DNA of 6,490 nucleotides, taken from NCBI GenBank assembly GCA_030633225.1, contig DAOVTF010000125.1, positions 1-6,490 of the forward strand, in the 5' to 3' direction. The notes under the pieces are model-generated. The model was not told the DNA's origin, did not search any database, and saw only the letters and a list, made by a program, of their open reading frames with translations. A program made the translations under genes and the position numbers. The DNA comes from Flavobacteriaceae bacterium. Lineage in GTDB: Bacteria > Bacteroidota > Bacteroidia > Flavobacteriales > Flavobacteriaceae. This document shows positions 1 to 6,454 of this stretch, one piece after another; positions within the stretch are counted from its first letter, which is position 1; every line of letters starts with the position of its first letter.

Positions 1-237
1 CAAGCCCATACCTGTATTGCCAGAAGTTCCTTCAATAATGGTTCCTCCCGGTTTTAAAAATCCTTTTTCTTCGGCTTCGGCAATCATTTTAACTGCCATA
101 CGATCCTTTACAGAATTACCAGGATTAAAAGTTTCTACTTTGGCCAAAACCAAGGCGTCAACTTCTTCAACAATTTTATTTAATTTAACCATTGGTGTAT
201 TTCCAATAGTTTCTAATATATTTTTAGCGTAGTTCAT
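1..237 (-). CDS. PLP-dependent cysteine synthase / cystathionine beta-synthase family enzyme, N-terminal part
   Basis: This is the first 79 codons of a gene that continues past the left edge of the window. It starts at the ATG at 235-237 ([20 protein letters not shown]). The fold-type II PLP enzyme signature is clear: an IGNTP motif at residues 11-15, then NPGNSVKDR around residues 38-46. K44 is the expected Schiff-base lysine. [11 protein letters not shown] follows at 69-79, where TSGNTG is the phosphate/substrate-binding loop of this family. Family members make cysteine from O-acetylserine plus sulfide, or cystathionine from serine plus homocysteine, in the cytosol. The wording around the lysine ([14 protein letters not shown]) resembles the cystathionine beta-synthase-like branch common in Bacteroidota. 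The missing C-terminal half, which could carry CBS domains, would decide between the two. The gene has its own -7 promoter match about 20 bp upstream and follows the glycosyltransferase gene after 75 bp. The family is certain; the exact reaction is not. Confidence 0.9.
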   Translation of the reverse strand, partial: MNYAKNILETIGNTPMVKLNKIVEEVDALVLAKVETFNPGNSVKDRMAVKMIAEAEEKGFLKPGGTIIEGTSGNTGMGL

Positions 238-256
238 ATTATTGTTTGAGAAAAAG

Positions 257-264
257 CAAATTTA
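257..264 (-). promoter_or_regulatory. Putative Bacteroidota -7 promoter element before the PLP enzyme gene
   Basis: On the minus strand this reads TAAATTTG, an exact match to the Bacteroidota consensus TAnnTTTG. It ends 19 bases before the ATG at 237, giving a predicted leader of only about 13 bases. I see no clear TTG-type -33 element at the usual spacing. An 8-base motif with two free positions is weak evidence in AT-rich DNA, but its location after a terminator-like hairpin and just before the start supports it. Confidence 0.45.
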
Positions 265-291
265 ATAAAAATAAGAGTATTGAAATCTAGT

Positions 292-314
292 AAAAAAAGA
301 TTTTCTAAAAATCT
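292..314 (-). terminator. Putative intrinsic terminator of the glycosyltransferase gene
   Basis: In the minus-strand transcript the arms AGAUUUU (314-308) and AAAAUCU (304-298) form a 7-bp stem with a 3-base loop. A further run of U residues (297-292) follows directly. The stem begins inside the TAG stop codon at 313-315. Layout and U-tract suit an intrinsic terminator, but the stem has only one G-C pair per arm, so it would be weak. Confidence 0.45.
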
Positions 315-1335
315 AACTAAACATTTCAGGAAAAGAATCTTCTTTAGTTGTATTTAAAATATTTAAACGAAAAATGGATCGTAAAAAACCCAATCCATAT
401 CCTAAAAATTGTACTAAAGTCGCTATAATAGCATACAAACCTGTTTGAATAGAAGTAAAACAAGCTTCACCTAAACATCTGTTTTTATAAATAGCATCTA
501 CAAAAACAGCACTAAAATAAATTCCATAAAAAATGATTAATAAATTATTTCCAAATAAAGAAAATAGAATCGCTAAAACCAATCCGATAATAAATAAACT
601 CGGAAACCAAAAAGTTATTTTTGATGAAGATGGGTGCATATTATTCAAAATTGGTCTTGCGGCTCCAAAATTGAAAGTCTGATTAAAAAATTGTTGCCAG
701 GTTGACCTTCGTTTATGATAAACAAATGCCTTTGGAATAAATTGAGTTTCATAATTATTATCCCATAGTTTAAAAGTCAAATCAATATCTTCACCAAAAT
801 GCTGTTTAGAAAAACCTTTGGTTTTAATAAATGCTTCCTTAGAGATTCCCATATTAAAACTACGTAATTGAAATTTATTTCTTGTTTTTTCGCTGCCTCT
901 AATTCCTCCTGTGGTAAGCAATGATGTCATGCTATAGTTTATTGCTTTTTGTGTAGTAGTAAAATTTACATGAGCCGCATCTGCACCTCCATAAGCATCT
1001 GTAAATTTATTATCTAATGCATTTTCAACTTCACTCAAATAATTGTCTGGTAAAATACAATCTGAATCTAATATGATAAAATAATCACCTGAAGCTTTTC
1101 GCATACCATAGTTTCTACTATCTCCTGCACCAGAATTCTCTTTATAAAAATATTTTATTGATAATAATTCTTGGAATTCTTCTACAATTAAATCTGATTT
1201 TTTTTCAGATCCATCATCAATTACAACAATCTCAATATTAGATTTATTACGTTGTTTAGCAATACTTTGCAGCAGTTCATCTATCTCATTAGGTCGATTA
1301 TAAACAGGAATAATTATAGAAAATTGTAGCTCCAC
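313..1335 (-). CDS. Family 2 glycosyltransferase with C-terminal membrane segments
   Basis: This 340-residue protein has a GT-A fold glycosyltransferase 2 domain in its first ~230 residues. Visible motifs are FSIIIPVYNRP (5-15), the nucleotide-binding VVIDDGS (37-43), NSGAGDSRNYGM (67-78), and ILDSDC (88-93), where DSD is the probable metal-binding DXD motif. FGEDIDLTFKLW (180-191) holds the likely acidic catalytic/acceptor site (ED at 182-183). Residues ~242-320 are strongly hydrophobic and probably form two to four membrane segments, so the enzyme likely works at the cytoplasmic face of the inner membrane on a lipid-linked or cell-envelope glycan. The sugar donor and acceptor cannot be read from sequence. 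The start is GTG at 1333-1335. In frame, a TAA lies at 1348-1350 with no ATG between, and the conserved first beta strand begins at residue 5, so no later start fits. A -7 promoter match lies 23 bases upstream of the start codon, suggesting transcription independent of the dehydrogenase gene. Confidence 0.9.
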   Translation of the reverse strand: MELQFSIIIPVYNRPNEIDELLQSIAKQRNKSNIEIVVIDDGSEKKSDLIVEEFQELLSIKYFYKENSGAGDSRNYGMRKASGDYFIILDSDCILPDNYLSEVENALDNKFTDAYGGADAAHVNFTTTQKAINYSMTSLLTTGGIRGSEKTRNKFQLRSFNMGISKEAFIKTKGFSKQHFGEDIDLTFKLWDNNYETQFIPKAFVYHKRRSTWQQFFNQTFNFGAARPILNNMHPSSSKITFWFPSLFIIGLVLAILFSLFGNNLLIIFYGIYFSAVFVDAIYKNRCLGEACFTSIQTGLYAIIATLVQFLGYGLGFLRSIFRLNILNTTKEDSFPEMFS

Positions 1336-1358
1336 AAGTAGATTTTTTTATACAAATT

Positions 1359-1366
1359 CAAAGTTA
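1359..1366 (-). promoter_or_regulatory. Putative Bacteroidota -7 promoter element before the glycosyltransferase gene
   Basis: The minus strand reads TAACTTTG, an exact TAnnTTTG match ending 23 bases before the GTG start. The leader would be about 17 bases. No good -33 TTG is present about 20 bases upstream. The rest of the gap (1367-1513) holds no open reading frame of note. Confidence 0.45.
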
Positions 1367-1513
1367 AACTTTTTTATGGAAGTGTAATTATATGATTGGA
1401 AATACTCTGACTTGTTTAATGAGGTCAATTGAAAAAGATACTAGACCTCTTCGCTGTAAGAAAAAAGAGCAAAGACTTATTTGTTGTAAAAAACAATCAC
1501 CATTTAATATTTA

Positions 1514-1540
1514 CCTACAAGGTTTTAAAAACCTTGTAGG
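1514..1540. repeat. Perfect 27-bp palindrome downstream of the acyl-CoA dehydrogenase gene
   Basis: The arms CCTACAAGGTTTT (1514-1526) and AAAACCTTGTAGG (1528-1540) are perfect reverse complements around a single central base. This allows a hairpin with a 9-bp mixed stem (CCTACAAGG/CCTTGTAGG) closed by A-T pairs, formed equally well from either strand. It lies 19 bp after the stop codon of the dehydrogenase gene. The sequence after the stem on the minus strand (TAAATATTAAAT) has no U-run, so this is not a textbook intrinsic terminator. It could be a transcript-end stabiliser, a bidirectional terminator, or one copy of a dispersed palindromic repeat. From memory, similar palindromes occur in intergenic DNA of many Flavobacteriia, but I could not check this. 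Confidence 0.85.
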
Positions 1541-1559
1541 ATAAATTATTGAAATTGTT

Positions 1560-3302
1560 TTATGATTGTTCTTCTAAAATTTCTGATTCCGTTATATCCA
1601 AACAACCTTTATACAATCCAATATTTTCAACTTCAAAATTATCAATATAATCGTATTTTTCTTTGTTCTCTGAACGTGCTAAACCGATAAATAATTTAGC
1701 AGATCTACCAAATTTTTCGTCACGCTCACTATTGAGAACCAACAAATATCCCATAATAATATTTCCTGCCATTTCAACCAATCTTCTTGTGTGAAAATCC
1801 ATATAATCAGGAAAGTCTGTATCTATAACCTTTTGAGTAATCTTCTCATAACTTTTAGTCATATCCCGAAGATGTTCTTTTAGTTCTTCATTTCCAACTA
1901 CCTCAATATCATATTGCTTGATCTGATCTAAGTAAACACCAGTTGTAACACCTTTAATTGCTGCAACCGCTTGTAACTGAGTAGTTCCTTCATAGATGGA
2001 AGTTATCCTTGCGTCTCTGTAAATTCGCTCAATAGGAAAATCTTTCATAAAACCGGTTCCTCCATGAATTTGTAAGGAATCATATGCTATTGTGTTCGAT
2101 GCTTCACTTGCGACCAGTTTAATTAATGGTGTAAATACATTTGCTAATCTTGCATAACTCTTCATTTCCATTCTTTCTTCTTTTTCAAGAGATCTTTCTT
2201 TTTTCACCTCTTCATATACTTTAGAAATATCAACAAATCTTGTTGTTTCATAAAGCAAAGAACGCAATGCATCTATACGAATTTTCATATTGGTTAACAT
2301 CTCATAAACAGCAGGAAAATGAATAATTTCCTTGCCGAACTGTGCTCTTTCTTCGGCATATTTAATCGCCTCTCGATAAGCTGCATCAGCAATTCCAACT
2401 GATTGTGCCCCAACTCCTAAACGAGCTGAATTCATTAATGCCATAACATATTTGATCAAACCAAAACGCTCATTACCTACCAATTCAGCCGGAGCATCCT
2501 TAAACACCAACTCGCAAGTTGGTGATCCTTTAATTCCTAGTTTTTTTTCTAAATGTCTAACCTCTAAGGCATGATGTTTACGATCATAAATAAACATTGA
2601 TAATCCTCTGGCATCTGCTGTATTTTCTTCTGATCGGGCTAAAACCAATGAAATATCAGCATCACCATTGGTAATAAATCTTTTTACACCATTGAGTTTC
2701 CAATTTTTTTCCTTTTCATCAAAAGTTGCTCTCAATTTTACAGACTGCAAATCAGAACCTGCATCTGGTTCGGTTAACACCATAGCAGCAGTAACACCAT
2801 CACGATTAAATCTTGGCAAAAATCTATCTTTTTGTTCTTCAGATCCAAATTCATGAATTGTTTCTGCACAATCTTGTAAACCCCAAATATTAGCAAAACC
2901 CGCATCCGCCCTCGCAATCATTTCTCCAGCCATTACATAAGGAAGTAGCGGAAAATTTAACCCTCCATATTTTCTTGGCAATGACATCCCTATTAAACCA
3001 GCTTCGTGTAAAGCTGCATAATTTTCTGATGTTCCTTTTGCATAAACCACTTCGTTGTTTTCAATATGAGGACCTTCTAGATCAACAGATTCTGCATTTG
3101 GTGCAATTGTATCAGCACAAATATCTCCTACAATATCTAACACCTTTTCGTAAGAATCAATCGCATCTTCATGATTTAAAGGAGCATAATCATACTTTTC
3201 TGAATCAGAAAAACTGTTCTCTTTTAATTTTATAATTTTTTTTACAATTGGGTGTTCTAAATGAAATTTAAAATCTGGTGTGTCTTTAAAAAAATTATCC
3301 AT
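1560..3302 (-). CDS. Acyl-CoA dehydrogenase with C-terminal extension
   Basis: This 580-residue FAD enzyme oxidises an acyl-CoA to the trans-2-enoyl-CoA and hands the electrons to electron transfer flavoprotein. The family signatures are intact: MVLTEPDAGSD (174-184), the FAD-binding region WKLNGVKRFITNG (201-213), RAQFGKEI (319-326), QIHGGTGF (411-418), and RDARITSIYEGTTQLQ (429-444). E438 in IYEGT is at the position of the catalytic base of medium-chain acyl-CoA dehydrogenase. The usual family length is about 380-400 residues. This protein has extra residues at the N terminus (about 40 before the helical domain) and about 130 after the last signature, like the long acyl-CoA dehydrogenases of the AidB/ACAD9-like type with an extra C-terminal domain. 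The gene follows etfA after 115 bp, which argues that EtfAB is its electron acceptor. It starts at ATG 3300-3302 and ends with TAA. Chain-length or branched-chain specificity cannot be assigned from sequence alone. Confidence 0.93.
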   Translation of the reverse strand: MDNFFKDTPDFKFHLEHPIVKKIIKLKENSFSDSEKYDYAPLNHEDAIDSYEKVLDIVGDICADTIAPNAESVDLEGPHIENNEVVYAKGTSENYAALHEAGLIGMSLPRKYGGLNFPLLPYVMAGEMIARADAGFANIWGLQDCAETIHEFGSEEQKDRFLPRFNRDGVTAAMVLTEPDAGSDLQSVKLRATFDEKEKNWKLNGVKRFITNGDADISLVLARSEENTADARGLSMFIYDRKHHALEVRHLEKKLGIKGSPTCELVFKDAPAELVGNERFGLIKYVMALMNSARLGVGAQSVGIADAAYREAIKYAEERAQFGKEIIHFPAVYEMLTNMKIRIDALRSLLYETTRFVDISKVYEEVKKERSLEKEERMEMKSYARLANVFTPLIKLVASEASNTIAYDSLQIHGGTGFMKDFPIERIYRDARITSIYEGTTQLQAVAAIKGVTTGVYLDQIKQYDIEVVGNEELKEHLRDMTKSYEKITQKVIDTDFPDYMDFHTRRLVEMAGNIIMGYLLVLNSERDEKFGRSAKLFIGLARSENKEKYDYIDNFEVENIGLYKGCLDITESEILEEQS

Positions 3303-3340
3303 TTTATCAGTTTTGTTATGTGTTTTTAAGCTAATCTAAT

Positions 3341-3367
3341 TACAATAATATCTCTTTTAATATTGTA
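3341..3367. promoter_or_regulatory. Candidate operator-like dyad upstream of the acyl-CoA dehydrogenase gene
   Basis: TACAATA (3341-3347) and TATTGTA (3361-3367) are perfect 7-bp inverted arms. After one mismatch, two further inner pairs also match, so 9 of the 10 outermost pairs in a 27-bp window are symmetrical. The left arm overlaps TATTATTG on the minus strand (3343-3350), a one-mismatch version of the -7 promoter element about 40 bases before the start codon. This arrangement would suit repressor binding at a secondary promoter, but AT-only dyads arise easily by chance here. Confidence 0.25.
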
Positions 3368-3384
3368 AAACACACCCCTACTCT

Positions 3385-3406
3385 CATCCCAATAACTATC
3401 AGGATG
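3385..3406 (-). other. Hairpin in the etfA-acyl-CoA dehydrogenase intergenic region
   Basis: The minus-strand RNA can form a 9-bp stem from CAUCCUGAU (3406-3398) and AUUGGGAUG (3393-3385) with a 4-base loop. Two of the pairs are G-U. On the plus strand those pairs become A-C mismatches, so the structure belongs to the etf transcript. It begins 11 bases after the etfA stop and is not followed at once by a U-tract, so it may be an attenuating, processing or mRNA-stabilising hairpin inside the operon rather than a full terminator. A competing 7-bp pairing (CCAAUAA at 3417-3411 with UUAUUGG at 3395-3389) shares bases with it. Confidence 0.5.
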
Positions 3407-3417
3407 GGAATTATTGG

Positions 3418-4437
3418 TTATTTAGCATTTTTCTTATAATACTTAATCATTTTTGGGACTACATCTTTAACATCCCCTTCAATATAATAATCGGCTATTT
3501 TGTTCATTGGGGCATCAGGGTCATTATTAATAGATATAATCAAAGATGCATCTTGCATACCTGCAGTATGCTGTATCGCACCTGATATACCTGCTGCTAT
3601 GTACAATTTTGGTCGAACCGTAACTCCTGTTTGCCCAATTTGACGATTGTGATCAATAAAACCAGCATCTACAGCTGCTCTTGAGCCTCCAACCTCACCA
3701 CCTAATAAATCAGATAATTGTTCTAAATATTTAAAATTATCTTTTGATCCTACACCATATCCTCCGGCAACTATTATTGGTGCTTCTTTTAAATTAACAT
3801 CTGATTCTTCAATATGTCGTTCAATTATTTTAACAACAAAATCTTCTTTTTTTACTATTTTATCAACATCTATAAATATTACTTCAGCTTGATAATTTTT
3901 GTCAAATATTTCTTTTTTCATAACACCTTCTCTCACTGTAGCCATTTGAGGATGCATGTCCCAATTGATAATATTAGCCATAATACTACCTCCAAACGCA
4001 GGTCTTATTGCATAAAGTAAATTTTTATATTCTTTCTTTTCTTTTTTTACAAAATGATCTCCTATATCAAGAATAGTACAATCTGCTGTAAGTCCGCAAT
4101 TTAATACGGAAGCTATTCTTGGTGCCAAATCTCTTCCTATAGGTGTTGCTCCAAATAAAACAATTTGCGGATCTTCTTTTTTTAAGATCTCGGCTGCAAT
4201 TGCGGCATGTGGCAAAGTACTATATGGCTCTAAACGCTTATCATCTGCTACATGAATTCTATCAACACCAAAAGGTGCTATTTGCTTAGAATTATCACTT
4301 AATTCATTTCCAAAGATCAAGGCCTCCAAAGGACATCCTAATTTTTCGGCCAATCGTTTTCCTGCAGAAAGCAATTCCTGACTAATATCAGCTACTTTTT
4401 TATCTTCAACTTCACAATAAACAAATACGCTCTTCAT
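3418..4437 (-). CDS. etfA: Electron transfer flavoprotein alpha subunit
   Basis: This 339-residue protein is the large, FAD-binding subunit of the cytosolic ETF heterodimer, which takes electrons from flavin dehydrogenases. The N-terminal alpha/beta domain spans roughly 1-205, including ATPIGRDLAPRIAS (97-110) and GLTADC (115-120). The C-terminal FAD domain (about 215-335) carries VGGSRAAVDAGF (249-260), RQIGQTG (265-271) and LYIAAGISGAIQHTAGM (278-294), the ETF-alpha signature. R253 and H290 match the conserved FAD-contacting Arg and His of human ETF-alpha, and NNDPDAP (304-310) is the usual dinucleotide-site segment. Residue 272, after GQTG, is Val where the human protein has Lys. Length is normal for the family. 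The gene lies 71 bp after etfB with no promoter match between them, so the two are almost surely co-transcribed. Its closest look-alikes, as I recall, are from Bacteroidales-type organisms. Confidence 0.96.
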   Translation of the reverse strand: MKSVFVYCEVEDKKVADISQELLSAGKRLAEKLGCPLEALIFGNELSDNSKQIAPFGVDRIHVADDKRLEPYSTLPHAAIAAEILKKEDPQIVLFGATPIGRDLAPRIASVLNCGLTADCTILDIGDHFVKKEKKEYKNLLYAIRPAFGGSIMANIINWDMHPQMATVREGVMKKEIFDKNYQAEVIFIDVDKIVKKEDFVVKIIERHIEESDVNLKEAPIIVAGGYGVGSKDNFKYLEQLSDLLGGEVGGSRAAVDAGFIDHNRQIGQTGVTVRPKLYIAAGISGAIQHTAGMQDASLIISINNDPDAPMNKIADYYIEGDVKDVVPKMIKYYKKNAK

Positions 4438-4508
4438 ATTTTTATTATTAAATCTGTACTTTTTATTTTTTAATCTTTTAACACTTCCTACATGTTACTC
4501 TTTACTCC

Positions 4509-5390
4509 TTATCCTATCGTATGGTTTTCAATTAATTCTTTTATCATCTTTTCAATATCATCATCAGAATCACTCAACACTTTATTCTCTTCAGATGTTA
4601 ATACAATACTCTCTACACTTTTTACTTTTGTAGGAGAACCTGCCAGTCCAATTTTTTCCATTTCGGCATCAATATCTTCAACTCCCCATTCCGGAATGGT
4701 TAGATATGGTTTTTTCTTATGTAATAATAGTAATAGTTCATCCGTTGATCTGGATTTCAATTCGGTATTAGTTCTGGCATATTTGAATTTCATTACACGT
4801 TTTGCATGCCTTGACCTGCAAACAGGTGATGATTCATGTACCGTCATCAAGCAAGGGAATGGTGATGATACTATTTCTACACCTTTATCCAAACGTCTTT
4901 TTGCAACTATTTTATCATCAGTGAATGATAAAATTTCTTCAACATAAGTTACCTGCGGAATTTTTAATTTATCTGCACATTGTGGTCCTACCTGAGCTGT
5001 ATCTCCATCAATAGCTTGTCTCCCTCCTAGAATCAAATCAAATGGTGCAAGTTTTTGTATTCCTTTTACAAGAGTATAACTTGTAGCTAAAGTATCTGCA
5101 CCTCCAAATCTCTTATCAGAAATCATAATTCCATGATCAGCACCTCGATAATAGCCCTCCCTAATTATATCAGCAGCTCTTCTTGGACCCATAGTTAATA
5201 AAATTATTTCTGTACCAGGAATTCGATCTTTAATATTCAATGCTAATTCCAAGGCGTGTAAATCATCTGGGTTAAAAATAACCGGAAGTTTACCTCTGTT
5301 AACTGTACCGTCAGGCTTCATCGCATCAGTTCCAACATTACGTGTATCTGGAACTTGTTTTGCCAGCACAATAATTTTTAGTGGTCTCAT
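4509..5390 (-). CDS. etfB: Electron transfer flavoprotein beta subunit (FixA-like)
   Basis: This 293-residue protein is the partner of EtfA. Features seen are IIVLAKQVPDTRNVG (6-20), NPDDLHALELAL (40-51), the nucleotide-binding stretch LLTMGPRRAADIIREGYYRGAD (64-85), GGADTLATSY (96-105), and GGRQAIDGDTAQVGPQ (122-137), the hallmark ETF-beta loop around the second nucleotide site. It is longer than the ~250-residue ETF-beta of mitochondria and many aerobes. It also lacks their recognition-loop wording (LPNIMKAKKK); at the corresponding place it has RHAKRVMKFKYA (194-205). The IDGDTAQVGP loop also differs from the human type (IDDDCNQTG). These traits match the ETF-beta of Bacteroidales and many anaerobes, some of which are electron-bifurcating, but this cannot be concluded from motifs alone. 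The gene starts at ATG 5388-5390, has a -7 promoter match just upstream, and heads the etfB-etfA-dehydrogenase unit. Confidence 0.96.
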   Translation of the reverse strand: MRPLKIIVLAKQVPDTRNVGTDAMKPDGTVNRGKLPVIFNPDDLHALELALNIKDRIPGTEIILLTMGPRRAADIIREGYYRGADHGIMISDKRFGGADTLATSYTLVKGIQKLAPFDLILGGRQAIDGDTAQVGPQCADKLKIPQVTYVEEILSFTDDKIVAKRRLDKGVEIVSSPFPCLMTVHESSPVCRSRHAKRVMKFKYARTNTELKSRSTDELLLLLHKKKPYLTIPEWGVEDIDAEMEKIGLAGSPTKVKSVESIVLTSEENKVLSDSDDDIEKMIKELIENHTIG

Positions 5391-5410
5391 CTATTAATTT
5401 TTAAGCTTTT

Positions 5411-5418
5411 CAAAAGTA
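5411..5418 (-). promoter_or_regulatory. Putative -7 promoter element of the etfB-etfA-dehydrogenase operon
   Basis: The minus strand reads TACTTTTG, an exact TAnnTTTG match ending 20 bases before the etfB ATG, predicting a leader of about 15 bases. A T-run with TTG lies only 12 bases upstream, too close for the usual -33 position. The site follows the fabI terminator, which suits a fresh transcription start for the operon. Confidence 0.5.
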
Positions 5419-5497
5419 TAATATTCAATTCAAAAAAAAAGTGACAATGCTCATACTTCTATAACTATTTAAATTAATTCAATTTTAAATTTTTAGC

Positions 5498-5537
5498 AAA
5501 AGAAAAAGGGTGATTTTTATTTAAAAAACCACCCTTT
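5498..5537 (-). terminator. Intrinsic terminator of fabI
   Basis: In the minus-strand RNA, AAAGGGUGGUUUUU (5537-5524) pairs with AAAAAUCACCCUUU (5518-5505) around a 5-base loop. All 14 positions pair, one as G-U that would be an A-C mismatch on the other strand. The downstream bases continue as UUCUUUUGC, giving a U-rich tail. The stem begins 22 bases after the fabI TAG stop. Geometry, strand-specific pairing and position all fit a terminator separating fabI from etfB. Confidence 0.75.
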
Positions 5538-5559
5538 AATATTTGTTATTATCGATTAA

Positions 5560-6414
5560 CTATTTTTTTGTTTTCTCTTTAGGCTCTTCAACTTCTTTTT
5601 CATAATCTTTCATAAAATCATCCATAATGGCTGTACTTATACCCATATTTGAAAATCCACCATCATGAAATAAATTTTGAAGTGTTACTTTCTTTGTAAG
5701 ATCAGAGAATAAACTTATTGTATAATCAGCACATTCTAATGCTGTAGCATTTCCAAGTGGTGACATTTTTTCAGCATATGCAATGAACCCATCAAATCCT
5801 TTAACTCCACTTCCTGCTGTGGTTGGAGTTGGTGATTGAGAAATGGTATTCACTCTTACATTTTTATCCCTTCCAAAGAAATATCCAAAACTACGAGCTA
5901 CAGATTCTAAATATGCTTTATTATCAGCCATATCATTATAATCTGGAAACACGCGTTGTGCTGCCATATATGTTAAAGCCACAATACTACCCCATTCTTT
6001 CATTGCATCTTTTTTATACAATACACTCATTACTCTATGAAAAGATAAGGCCGAAACATCCCAGCCCGTTTTTGTGAAATTGTAATCCTGATTTGTATAA
6101 TGATTTCCTCTTCGAACATTAACAGACATACCTATAGAGTGCAATACAAAATCAATTTTTCCACCTAATATTTCCATGGCCTGATTTACCAGGTTTTCAA
6201 GATCCATGATTGAAGTAGCATCTGCAGGTATTACTTGCGATCCTGTTTTATCGGCCAATTCAGAAATAGTTCCAAGCCGTAAAGCAACCGGTGCATTAGT
6301 CAAAACAAATTTTGCACCTTCTTCGTGCGCTCTTTCTGCAACTTTCCATGCGATAGATTTTGAATCTAAAGCTCCAAAAATAATACCCTTTTTTCCTTTA
6401 AGTAAGTTATACAT
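5560..6414 (-). CDS. fabI: Enoyl-[acyl-carrier-protein] reductase [NADH], FabI type
   Basis: This 284-residue cytosolic enzyme performs the last step of each fatty-acid elongation cycle, reducing trans-2-enoyl-ACP with NAD(P)H. It is a divergent short-chain dehydrogenase/reductase. The N-terminal nucleotide-binding segment is IIFGALDSKSIAWKVAERA (11-29), with the FabI-specific long Gly-x5-Ser-Ile-Ala form. ADAT (64-67) and LHSIGMS (91-97) match the conserved strand ends. The catalytic set is Y149, Y159 and K166 in LTYMAAQRVFPDYNDMADNK (147-166), corresponding to Y146, Y156 and K163 of E. coli FabI. SPTPTTAGSGVKGF (194-207) is the substrate-binding loop and lid region. The C-terminal KEVEEPKEKTKK tail is charged and probably disordered. 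Length is slightly above the usual 255-270. It starts at ATG 6412-6414; an in-frame TAA at 6430-6432 rules out an earlier start. It has its own promoter element and terminator, so it is likely monocistronic. FabI is the target of triclosan-type inhibitors. Confidence 0.96.
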   Translation of the reverse strand: MYNLLKGKKGIIFGALDSKSIAWKVAERAHEEGAKFVLTNAPVALRLGTISELADKTGSQVIPADATSIMDLENLVNQAMEILGGKIDFVLHSIGMSVNVRRGNHYTNQDYNFTKTGWDVSALSFHRVMSVLYKKDAMKEWGSIVALTYMAAQRVFPDYNDMADNKAYLESVARSFGYFFGRDKNVRVNTISQSPTPTTAGSGVKGFDGFIAYAEKMSPLGNATALECADYTISLFSDLTKKVTLQNLFHDGGFSNMGISTAIMDDFMKDYEKEVEEPKEKTKK

Positions 6415-6454
6415 ATAATTGTATTTGATTTATAATTTATTTTTAAACAGTTTG

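Noticed and set aside
1421..1449. Inverted repeat GAGGTC / GACCTC in the gap before the glycosyltransferase gene
   Set aside because: Only six pairs with a 17-base spacer and no matching inner pairs; well within chance expectation, and not followed by a U-tract on either strand.
1481..1496. TTGTT / AACAA short inverted repeat
   Set aside because: Five A/T-rich pairs around a 6-base loop; too weak to call a hairpin feature.
2975..3235. Plus-strand open frame of 86 codons inside the acyl-CoA dehydrogenase gene
   Set aside because: It is antisense to conserved N-terminal dehydrogenase sequence and has no recognisable motif or promoter. The other short plus-strand frames (17-232, 2668-2856, 3814-4020, 5823-6077, 6206-6418) are rejected on the same grounds.
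4492..4947. Open frame of 151 codons on the plus strand inside etfB
   Set aside because: It is antisense to a gene with unmistakable ETF-beta motifs. Its Ser/Phe/Ile-rich translation looks like the complement of an AT-rich coding sequence and shows no domain.
5432..5440. Run of nine A (nine T on the minus strand) upstream of etfB
   Set aside because: It could be a slippage-prone phase-variation tract, but it lies at a poor spacing for -33/-7 spacing control and similar runs are common in this AT-rich DNA.
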